Source: DRYM01 sp964526225 | Lineage (GTDB): Archaea; Thermoproteota; Thermoprotei_A; EX4484-217-1 | Reading direction: 5' to 3' | Assembly: GCA_964526225.1 (NCBI GenBank) | Contig: CAZGLL010000030.1 | Coordinates: forward strand, 1 to 17,689 | Length of the DNA: 17,689 bases | Shown: piece by piece, positions 1 through 5,882 of the stretch | Position numbering within the stretch: position 1 is the stretch's first letter | Layout: every line of letters begins with the position of its first letter | Notes under the pieces: generated by a model | The model's input: the letters and a program-made list of their open reading frames with translations, nothing else | Databases searched by the model: none | What the model was told of the DNA's origin: nothing | Program-made: the position numbers and the translations under genes

Positions 1-51
1 TCGGGCCTTCGGAGCCGGAGGTCCCGGGTTCAAATCCCGGCGGGCCCGCCA
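1..51 (+). tRNA. tRNA-Arg (anticodon UCG), 3' part only, cut by window edge
   Basis: This is the 3' part of a tRNA gene, from about tRNA position 26 to the encoded CCA at 49-51. The anticodon loop is 7-13 with anticodon TCG at 9-11, which reads Arg CGA. The T-arm (24-40) and the 3' acceptor strand (41-47) are identical to those of the complete tRNA-Arg at the other end of the window. The anticodon stem is odd: 2-6 (CGGGC) against 14-18 (GCCGG) leaves a G-G clash between positions 3 and 17. A normal UCG tRNA with this 5' strand would carry GCCCG. The gene may therefore be chimeric, decayed, or misassembled at a contig end. The 5' half is not visible. Confidence 0.8.
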
Positions 52-53
52 CA
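10..53 (+). repeat. 44-bp direct repeat, left copy
   Basis: Positions 10-53 match 17643-17686 exactly. The match covers the anticodon loop, T-arm, acceptor 3' strand, CCA and two bases beyond it. Upstream, 3 of the next 9 bases differ (1, 3 and 9). The repeat explains itself as two isoacceptor tRNA-Arg genes, but it also has the form of integrase att cores, and the left gene's stem mismatch begins just outside it. Confidence 0.9.
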
Positions 54-212
54 AATTCCGTATATAATGTTTCCTTAGTGTCCTAGACAGTTTCTATACC
101 TCCGGAACACTCTCAGTTAATGTTGAAGTATGGGACAAATAGTCCGTGCTCTTGAGGAATAGCGTGTGAGGAAGCTTCTACATCAATGCCATTTTGGTGT
201 GAATCGTATTGT

Positions 213-1019
213 TTATGTCGTTTCTAATATCTTGTTAATTACTTTGAAGAGTTCGCGATACCTCTCTTTCCCTGAGAACCCTCTGAGACTCTCCAGAATA
301 TCGTCTATATCATATATGTAAGCGTCTGCATCTATGCTCTCTCTCCTTGCCTTCTCTTCGAGTTTTGATCTCAGCACTTCCTTCATTTCTCCAAGTCTGT
401 AGAGTGTTACCACAGCTATTTCACGGGGTTTGCAAGCGACTTTGATGCTATGGAAACCCGCCTGTTTTAGATTGCGGGAATCTATGAAAAGCTTCGTGGC
501 TTCAATGACCTGGTTTATTGCATGCTCAAGTTCTCGCAGTTTCTTCGATAGCTTGATCTCCGCAGCAGCATATACACATTGATTTCTCCTTATCCAAACT
601 GATACCACGTTGATTTCCTTCTTCATAACTTTCACCGGTCCTCTAGCGTTCCGCCAAACCTCTTTCCCGGATTGCTGGCTTAGGGCTCTACCGAGCCACC
701 ATATACATAGAGGCTCCCCAATGGTTGTTCTTACGTATCCCGGGTTCTTCTCGAGATACCTTATTATCCAAGGTATAGCTTCGGGCTTGATAACATTGAA
801 GAGTTCTGTGAGCAGTCTGCTGTTCCTGTGCAGTTCGTCAATGAATACATCTATCAGTGCGTCTATCTCATCAAGCCTATTAGCGAGTTTCTGGGGTGTT
901 GGTAAGAGGATTCCTAGTCGTGGAAGAGAAGGTAATGAACTTAGTTTGCTCTTTATCTTCAGTAGCCAGTCCCTAGGTCTAAAAGGGTAGAACGTATCTG
1001 GTAGCGCATCCGCAATCAT
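213..1019 (-). CDS. hypothetical protein with a degenerate PD-(D/E)XK-like motif
   Basis: This 268-aa protein is not assigned to a named family. Around residues 135-158 it has the layout of a restriction-like nuclease core: a strand ending EINVV, a turn, and a strand ending AAEIK. Archaeal relatives usually read E-I-D there, so the catalytic Asp appears to be Asn, which would suggest a non-cleaving or decayed enzyme. The C-terminal part is charged and helical. No signal peptide or membrane segment is seen. The ATG at 1019 overlaps the stop of a possible 42-aa upstream ORF if the scaffold gap is closed by its 55-bp overlap. The gene lies just downstream of the 3' end of a tRNA-Arg gene, a typical place for accessory DNA. 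The nuclease-fold reading is inference from one motif. Confidence 0.7.
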   Translation of the reverse strand: MIADALPDTFYPFRPRDWLLKIKSKLSSLPSLPRLGILLPTPQKLANRLDEIDALIDVFIDELHRNSRLLTELFNVIKPEAIPWIIRYLEKNPGYVRTTIGEPLCIWWLGRALSQQSGKEVWRNARGPVKVMKKEINVVSVWIRRNQCVYAAAEIKLSKKLRELEHAINQVIEATKLFIDSRNLKQAGFHSIKVACKPREIAVVTLYRLGEMKEVLRSKLEEKARRESIDADAYIYDIDDILESLRGFSGKERYRELFKVINKILETT

Positions 1020-1071
1020 CTTAAAATCTTCGAGTCTCCTAAGTAGCGAGAGATCAGACCTTCCAACACTA
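1017..1071. repeat. 55-bp duplicate flanking the gap, left copy
   Basis: This 55-bp stretch is identical to 1172-1226 on the other side of the N run. The two copies end exactly at the Ns. The length equals a common de Bruijn k-mer size, so this is most simply one sequence present at both contig ends that the scaffolder did not merge. Confidence 0.9.
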
Positions 1072-1171
1072 NNNNNNNNNNNNNNNNNNNNNNNNNNNNN
1101 NNNNNNNNNNNNNNNNNNNNNNNNNNNNNNNNNNNNNNNNNNNNNNNNNNNNNNNNNNNNNNNNNNNNNNN
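1072..1171. other. Assembly gap, 100 Ns
   Basis: There are exactly 100 Ns, the conventional size for a gap of unknown length, between two identical 55-bp contig ends. The true gap is probably negative: removing the Ns and one copy joins the contigs. Any reading frame running into this block is unreliable. Confidence 0.97.
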
Positions 1172-1299
1172 CATCTTAAAATCTTCGAGTCTCCTAAGTA
1201 GCGAGAGATCAGACCTTCCAACACTAGAAGGCCTAGAAGATAGCGCAACATTATATACGCTAAATCTATGATAGTAATCAAAGCACTCGTCGCCTTCAT
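1172..1299 (-). CDS. Possible 42-aa hydrophobic protein, cut by the assembly gap
   Basis: An ATG at 1299 opens a frame rich in Leu, Ile and Tyr (residues 5-30 could form one membrane-associated helix) that runs into the N block. If the contigs are merged through the 55-bp overlap, the frame ends after 42 codons at a TGA that overlaps the ATG of the 268-aa gene (ATGA arrangement). That would make the two translationally coupled. A TATA-like element lies about 50 bp upstream. No Shine-Dalgarno site is visible. Its small size and reliance on the gap closure keep confidence low. Confidence 0.35.
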
Positions 1300-1344
1300 T
1301 ATATGCTATAGGAGAAGGGCTATGTATTGAGTAGGAAGGACAAG

Positions 1345-1353
1345 GTATATATC
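1345..1353 (-). promoter_or_regulatory. Possible TATA box for the 42-aa/268-aa pair
   Basis: Read on the minus strand this is GATATATAC, a good archaeal TATA-like element. With usual spacing it would start transcription near 1322, about 24 nt before the ATG at 1299. No supporting site other than spacing is seen. Confidence 0.3.
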
Positions 1354-1500
1354 ATTAGGGAACACTGTAACCTGCTCGCTAACGATGTGGGAATTAGGTA
1401 CTCGACAAAACGGGAAGGAAGTGCTATGCGGCGTAAATCTCAGAGATGAGTCAGCAAGTGTAGAGACATAGGTAAAAGGAAAGATACGACATAATCACTC

Positions 1501-1523
1501 TAATGAAGTCTGTAACTTCATTA
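1501..1523. repeat. Perfect 9-bp inverted repeat with 5-nt spacer
   Basis: TAATGAAGT at 1501-1509 is followed by CTGTA and the exact reverse complement ACTTCATTA at 1515-1523. It lies about 66 bp upstream of the TATA box of the 71-aa gene. It could be an operator for a dimeric regulator or a small hairpin. A role is not shown. Confidence 0.5.
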
Positions 1524-1588
1524 ACCGTCATTACATAGAAGTTATTTCTTTGCTTTGAAGCTTATTTAGGTCTTGGGTGTGTGTAAAT

Positions 1589-1600
1589 ACTTTTAAATAT
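1589..1600 (+). promoter_or_regulatory. TATA box for the 71-aa membrane protein gene
   Basis: The AT-rich element ACTTTTAAATAT is centred about 26 bp before a predicted start near 1620-1621. That gives a leader of only about 11 nt before the ATG at 1632, consistent with short-leader archaeal transcripts. Confidence 0.5.
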
Positions 1601-1631
1601 TCATGTATGTTCATTAATATTTTCGAGACCA

Positions 1632-1847
1632 ATGTGGGATGAAGGGTACATGAAATTACATGTTGTAGAGTATAAACCACAGTTGAAAGCGTCGATTTTA
1701 GCCGCAATTTTAGGTATAGTATTTATTGTTATTGCCGTATCTGGCTACCTATTACCAGAGTCGCCACCATTGTTTGTTAGGGTTATAGTTGGAATTTTAG
1801 GATTTATAGCTATTGCTGCATGCGTATGGAATTTTTACTATAGGTAG
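1632..1847 (+). CDS. Small two-helix membrane protein, unknown function
   Basis: This 71-aa protein has a short charged N-terminus, a hydrophobic helix at about residues 20-40, a Pro/Glu/Ser turn (LPESPP), a second hydrophobic helix at about 47-66, and a short basic-aromatic tail. It looks like a small hairpin membrane protein and I do not recognise a family. A second ATG at 1650 would shorten it to 65 aa. The 1632 start fits the position of the TATA box better, and neither start has a clear Shine-Dalgarno site. It is monocistronic, with an inverted repeat upstream that may be regulatory. Confidence 0.55.
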   Translation: MWDEGYMKLHVVEYKPQLKASILAAILGIVFIVIAVSGYLLPESPPLFVRVIVGILGFIAIAACVWNFYYR

Positions 1848-2025
1848 ACGTTTAGCTAGGAACTTAAAAGGTTCTAAGTAAGGGTTTAAGATTTACAGAG
1901 TCAAAAATCATTCTCCCTCGTCCCATGAAGATTATGCCTGGAAAACTAACTTAAGAAAACTACGTTCTTATTCAGGCGGTAGAACTCGTACAAGACTAGA
2001 GCACTACCTAGAATATGTAGGTGAT

Positions 2026-2754
2026 GTGAAGGAGATTTCAGGAATTGACGCAACAGATGCTAAGATTGACGTAGGTGCTATTGTTGACGAACCGCATCCT
2101 CAATGGGTTGTGTTACTGGTTTTTGAGGTTTCGGAGCCGGGTTATAGTGGTGCTTTTGCTGGTAATGTGGTGTTCTGTTTTTTGCCGAAGCTTTCCCATG
2201 AAGTAATGGTAAGTAAGAATTTTCTAGCAGCATTACGTGACAGCGATTTTGCACAGCTAGCTGTAGAGGTTTCGCAGAATACTATTCATGGTAGATTAAC
2301 ATATATGAAGTCCCCTGATGGCGTATCGAGAAGTGTTGGGGTAGAGTTAGAAGTTAGGCTTAAACATCTTAAAAGATATGTTGGAGTTATTAGCGGTGAA
2401 ACTAAGGGTTTACGTATTGGTGTCGATAGCGGATTGATAATGAGGAAATCCCTAGCTGAGCTTAAGAATCCTGGGACGCTAGAATTTAATTATCAATTGC
2501 CAAGAATAGAAGATTTAGTAGTTATAGTTGGTGTTCACACACAATTAACACCAAGGAGAATCGTAGAAGCTCTAGGTTTAGAACTACTGGCAGTCTTTGA
2601 AAGCGAATGGGAATTAGTTGATGCTAAGATAAGGCTCGTTCTCGATATGCCAAGGCATAAAGATGTAATTGATGAAGCACAAATAACTATAAAGCCTATT
2701 AAAGAAGCAGTTTCAGAACACGCAATTCATGATATTAAGTTCTCAGAACATTGA
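2026..2754 (+). CDS. Hypothetical protein, 242 aa
   Basis: The predicted start is GTG at 2026. The protein is soluble, of mixed alpha/beta character, with no signal peptide or membrane segment and no motif I recognise. The sequence upstream stays open in the same frame back to a TAA at 1879, 48 codons, with no ATG, GTG or TTG in between. The true N-terminus may therefore be longer, with an unusual start codon, or the gene may be a truncated remnant. The GTG has no clear ribosome-binding site; the purine-rich GAAGGAG lies just inside the coding sequence. The gene precedes a surface-protein gene by 80 bp in the same direction. The function is unknown. Confidence 0.65.
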   Translation: MKEISGIDATDAKIDVGAIVDEPHPQWVVLLVFEVSEPGYSGAFAGNVVFCFLPKLSHEVMVSKNFLAALRDSDFAQLAVEVSQNTIHGRLTYMKSPDGVSRSVGVELEVRLKHLKRYVGVISGETKGLRIGVDSGLIMRKSLAELKNPGTLEFNYQLPRIEDLVVIVGVHTQLTPRRIVEALGLELLAVFESEWELVDAKIRLVLDMPRHKDVIDEAQITIKPIKEAVSEHAIHDIKFSEH

Positions 2755-2781
2755 AACGGATTTAAGCAGTAAGGTTAGTAA

Positions 2782-2790
2782 AACTTTAAG
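2782..2790 (+). promoter_or_regulatory. Possible TATA box for the 326-aa surface protein gene
   Basis: The element ACTTTAAGG follows an A-rich stretch that could serve as a BRE. A start near 2812 would give a leader of about 23 nt before the TTG at 2835, with a purine-rich GAAGGG as a weak ribosome-binding site. Confidence 0.35.
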
Positions 2791-2834
2791 GTATTAATTA
2801 GAGCATTAGTATATGCGGGAGAAGGGAACTTAAG

Positions 2835-3815
2835 TTGAGCAGAACTTTGTTAGCGGCATCATTAGTAATTCTCGTAGTGATAATTATAGCTTCATGGTCT
2901 ATTATTCAGAAATCAAGCACTGCTACTCAGTTTACGACTCAGACTACGTTAACTACTTCTCCAATACTTGTTGAGAAAACTTTTGGTAATGATGCTTTTG
3001 AAGCTAAGGTACTATATCCTAAAGAAGTCAAACCTGGTCAAGAAATAACTATTAAGATTTATGCTGAAGCAAAGAATGATTATGTCCTATCAGGCATAGT
3101 TATTAAAGTTTATCCCCACACCCTACTACCTGGACCTACCGGACCAATATTTGGAGAGAAATATGAGGTTATTTACGAGGACTCATCCGAACTCTCGCAA
3201 CCAGTGAAAAGCTTCTCAAAAGAATATAGGATCAAGCTTCCAGAGGATCTTGAGGGTCTAGGTTTAAGCATATTTATAACCCCCATTAAGCCTGGAGAAC
3301 CTATATTAGTACATTTCTCAGAACCTATAATTATTAACGTTGAGGTTAAAGGTATAACTCCTACAACGCATATGGTGACTGAAACACTTTCCATTATTAC
3401 AACATGTATCGAACTTCCACCAAGGCCATGGTCTAACTTAAGTATATCAACTGATAAGGAAGTCTATGAAGTTGGTGAAGGCGTAAGAATAACTTTGACC
3501 AATAAAGGTGATAAGGTAGTGAGGATAAAGCCCAGTATACCATGGGTTATATGTCCTTATAGCCTTGAGGAGAATAGAATAAGTCACTTCTGCATATATG
3601 AGCCTCCAAGAGATGATAAGTGGATTATTCTAAGTTCAGGAAGTAGCATTACATGGGTATGGAACCAAACATCTACATGGGATTCCGTGGTTGAACCAGG
3701 ACATTACACTGTTGTACTAGGGGACGATATAGTGATAGAAGTTGATGATGAATCCATACGTATACCAGGTATAATAGAGGATATTAATGCAATATTCACT
3801 ATAGTTAAAGGGTAA
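2835..3815 (+). CDS. Membrane-anchored surface protein with a BsuPI-like C-terminal domain
   Basis: This 326-aa protein starts at TTG. Residues 5-24 form a hydrophobic signal anchor, followed by a Thr-rich linker (about 29-43), so the rest should face outside the cell. The first domain (about 46-175) is beta-rich and Ig-like (KPGQEITIKIYAEA). The second (about 197-325) has the pattern of the intracellular proteinase inhibitor BsuPI fold: a 'vyevGEgvritLtNkGdkvv' strand pair, a Trp-containing central segment, and a closing 'PGHYTVVLG' strand. Five of its six cysteines lie in or next to this second domain (the sixth is just before it), so a disulfide is possible. The fold assignment is inference from pattern. 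Ligand and role are unknown. The gene is followed by a gene-poor stretch and has no obvious partner. Confidence 0.75.
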   Translation: MSRTLLAASLVILVVIIIASWSIIQKSSTATQFTTQTTLTTSPILVEKTFGNDAFEAKVLYPKEVKPGQEITIKIYAEAKNDYVLSGIVIKVYPHTLLPGPTGPIFGEKYEVIYEDSSELSQPVKSFSKEYRIKLPEDLEGLGLSIFITPIKPGEPILVHFSEPIIINVEVKGITPTTHMVTETLSIITTCIELPPRPWSNLSISTDKEVYEVGEGVRITLTNKGDKVVRIKPSIPWVICPYSLEENRISHFCIYEPPRDDKWIILSSGSSITWVWNQTSTWDSVVEPGHYTVVLGDDIVIEVDDESIRIPGIIEDINAIFTIVKG

Positions 3816-4284
3816 GTAGGAAAGCATGTTGATTGATAATTTTTAATTAACATTCATTGGTTCTGTATGGTAGATGCATATAGATTCTATGTTGGTGACC
3901 ATAGCATAGTTGACAAGTGTTACAGGATACCTATGCCGTAGTATGTTGTTAAAGGTAAGCTGAAGAGTTGAACTACTAACAGCCCTTATATTGAATCTTG
4001 AATCACTTTCACCCATAAATGAATGCGTAGAAGCCTTACACAAGGAAGACTAGGATTAATAAAAAGATTTATAGATACATCATGATACATCCCATTATCT
4101 GAGAACTAAGCATTTCCGTTCGAGATATGAGGCTCCGTGGTTTTATGGGTGCCTTGAAAGTTTCTGAGCAGATGCAAACTCAAGAAGGGATGAAGGAGAA
4201 GCACAGGTAAGTCATTAAGACACCGTGGCTACCAAACGATAAAGCATGGTCAATCGCTTTCTTCTCTAGCCTTTCCATACTGGT
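3816..4284. other. Gene-poor convergent intergenic stretch
   Basis: This stretch separates the 3' ends of two convergent genes. A 66-codon minus-strand frame (3843-4043) lacks protein-like composition. A plus-strand TATA-like element (ATTTATAGA, about 4067-4075), a tandem 8-bp repeat GATACATC at 4074-4081 and 4084-4091, and a 27-codon frame (4127-4210) are present, but none can be assigned. It may hold relics of a mobile element or a small RNA. I see no firm gene. Confidence 0.45.
3840..3844 (+). terminator. Weak T-tract after the surface protein gene
   Basis: Five T residues lie 25 bp after the stop codon, followed by AT-rich sequence. Archaeal terminators often consist of a short T-tract alone. 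The evidence is weak. Confidence 0.25.
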
Positions 4285-5133
4285 TCATTTGTGCTGGTTT
4301 CGTTCATTCGCGATCTTCACTTTCACGTCTGCTGTATCTTTTATATGTACATCAAGCTGCGGGAACGGTATTGTAATTCCTGCTTCTTCTAGTACTTTTT
4401 TCATGCGTGTTTGCAAATCTACCTTTGTTGCAAACCATACGGACGGTGGTGTCCAGCATCGGGCTTTAAGTATTATAGCGCTGTCGGCGTAGTTTTCAAC
4501 AAATACTTCGGGACCCGGGTTTACTAGGCAGTAGGGATGTTCTTTCATCATATTGATGAGTGTTTCCCGTGCTTTCTCAATGTCGCTATCATAGCTTATC
4601 CCTATAGCTATTTCGACACGACGTGCCTTCGTTCTTATATAGTTTGTTATGTTTTTACTAAATACTTCAGAGTTTGGTATTCTAACGATACAGCCATCCC
4701 AAGTCCTTATTTTCGTTGATAAGAAGCTTATGTCAAGAACAATACCGCTTACATCACCTACAGTTACAGCATCACCTATTCTAAGGGGTTGCTCTATTAA
4801 AAGGAACAATCCGCTGATGAAGTTCGAGACTGCATGCTGTGAAGCGAAGCCTATTACTATGCCTGCAAACCCTCCAGCAACGAGTAAGCCTGTAAGACTT
4901 ATTCCGAACGGTGCTAATGCAGAAAGAATTCCTACCGCTATAATGCCGTAGAAAACAAGGTTTTCAAGAGGCTTATAGGTGTAACTTGGTAACCGTTGCT
5001 GAAGCTTTTTCCTCATAACATTACGTATAAATAGCGCTATTAGTACTGAAGCAACTATTATAACGCCAGCAATGACTATTTCCGTAAATTTTGCTTTTAA
5101 CTCAGAAATCCACCCCATAACATCTATGACCAT
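4285..5133 (-). CDS. MscS-family mechanosensitive ion channel
   Basis: This 282-aa channel protein opens under membrane tension and releases ions and solutes during osmotic down-shock. Three hydrophobic segments (about 18-36, 58-78 and 84-110) match the MscS transmembrane core. The third is the Gly/Ala-rich pore helix, with GFASQHAVSNFISGLFLL leading into the beta domain (EQPLRIGDAVTVGDVSGIV, then RIPNSEVFSKNITNY), which is diagnostic of the family. The C-terminal alpha/beta cytoplasmic domain follows. The length is near that of E. coli MscS (286 aa). The ATG is preceded by GAGGGTGG, a good ribosome-binding site. It lies 19 bp downstream of the DUF432-like gene and 751 bp downstream of the RuBisCO gene on the same strand, probably in one transcript. 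Confidence 0.93.
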   Translation of the reverse strand: MVIDVMGWISELKAKFTEIVIAGVIIVASVLIALFIRNVMRKKLQQRLPSYTYKPLENLVFYGIIAVGILSALAPFGISLTGLLVAGGFAGIVIGFASQHAVSNFISGLFLLIEQPLRIGDAVTVGDVSGIVLDISFLSTKIRTWDGCIVRIPNSEVFSKNITNYIRTKARRVEIAIGISYDSDIEKARETLINMMKEHPYCLVNPGPEVFVENYADSAIILKARCWTPPSVWFATKVDLQTRMKKVLEEAGITIPFPQLDVHIKDTADVKVKIANERNQHK

Positions 5134-5152
5134 AAATAACCACCCTCAACAG

Positions 5153-5854
5153 TCAAAGCTGTATTGGCTGGGTAATAGTTGGAATAAGTATAGGACGCCT
5201 TATCTTTAACGTAGCCCTTAGTCCTTTAAGAGGAGGGTTCGTAGTAGTTTTGTTCTGCATAATGCCTTCGTTCACCTCAACTTCAACTAATGGATAGTAT
5301 ATGAAATACTCCTCATCCACGAATAGAGGAAGACCAGCCACATAGAACCCTATACCAGATATAGTGGCAGGTTTACCTTTAACTTCAGCTCTCACAAACC
5401 CTAAGCCTGGTTCAACATTGTCTGCTACATCATCACGCGAAAACCCAACCGCACTCTTATGGTACCTGCAAACTACACCGTCAACAATGTTTCCTACAAG
5501 TGTAAATTTCACTTTAGTTGGTGATACTCTCGCAACTATTCTCTCCTTGTAAGTTACTGCTAGCTCAAAAGGCGCTAAAAACCATAGGCTTGATTTACCT
5601 CCACCAAAAGCTATTGGCTCAATAAACTCCACGTAAAGACATCCCGTCAGCTGTTGAGGCCTAGTTATAGCCGGGATCGGTTCTATATAAACCTCGTCAC
5701 CTACAGGCATTCTAATATTGACACAACCGTAGGGATCGCATGCTTCCAGTTTCCCTTGGTTATTCAAAACTATTTTTGAGAACCCGTATTTAACCTCAGC
5801 ACCGGTTTTTAGCTGTCCCGGCAATTCTACTTTCAAATCCTTCACCGCAATCAC
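5153..5854 (-). CDS. Probable DUF432-family archaeal protein
   Basis: This 233-aa protein of unknown function is beta-rich and has no signal peptide or membrane helix. I recall the DUF432 pattern as a central 'P..LTGCLYVEFIEPI' strand, then 'PFELAVTY', then 'KFTLVGNIVDGVVCRYHKS', and those elements are present at about residues 60-135. This match is from memory, not a search. It starts at GTG 5854; an ATG slightly upstream is out of frame. It sits 28 bp after the RuBisCO stop and 19 bp before the MscS channel, so the three are probably co-transcribed. The close link to the channel suggests a cytoplasmic partner or regulator of MscS, which is inference. Confidence 0.65.
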   Translation of the reverse strand: MIAVKDLKVELPGQLKTGAEVKYGFSKIVLNNQGKLEACDPYGCVNIRMPVGDEVYIEPIPAITRPQQLTGCLYVEFIEPIAFGGGKSSLWFLAPFELAVTYKERIVARVSPTKVKFTLVGNIVDGVVCRYHKSAVGFSRDDVADNVEPGLGFVRAEVKGKPATISGIGFYVAGLPLFVDEEYFIYYPLVEVEVNEGIMQNKTTTNPPLKGLRATLKIRRPILIPTITQPIQL

Positions 5855-5882
5855 TAATTTTAGTATCCTTCATGTAATGCTG

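Larger units (their letters stand above)
1300..1631. other. Gene-poor intergenic stretch
   Basis: No convincing gene lies here. A 28-codon plus-strand frame (1385-1471, ATG to TAG) reads plausibly, but I cannot assign it. Otherwise the stretch holds a 9-bp inverted repeat at 1501-1523 and the TATA box for the 71-aa gene. It may contain decayed accessory DNA. Confidence 0.5.

Noticed and set aside
731..740. Short match to the tRNA T-arm (CCCGGGTTC) inside the 268-aa gene, considered as an att fragment
   Set aside because: The match is only about 9 bp and lies within coding sequence; chance is sufficient.
610..990. 126-codon plus-strand frame opposite the 268-aa gene
   Set aside because: It is the shadow of the minus-strand gene, with Ser/Phe-rich composition and no independent signals.
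1069..1299. 76-codon frame running through the N block
   Set aside because: More than 30 codons are Ns. Only the part from 1299 to the gap is kept, as a low-confidence 42-aa gene after overlap closure.
1385..1471. 28-codon frame that could be the C-terminus of a decayed transposase
   Set aside because: It is too short to identify, and I see no catalytic motif or terminal repeats.
3843..4043. 66-codon minus-strand frame in the convergent intergenic stretch
   Set aside because: There is no ribosome-binding site, its composition is not protein-like, and it matches no family I recognise.
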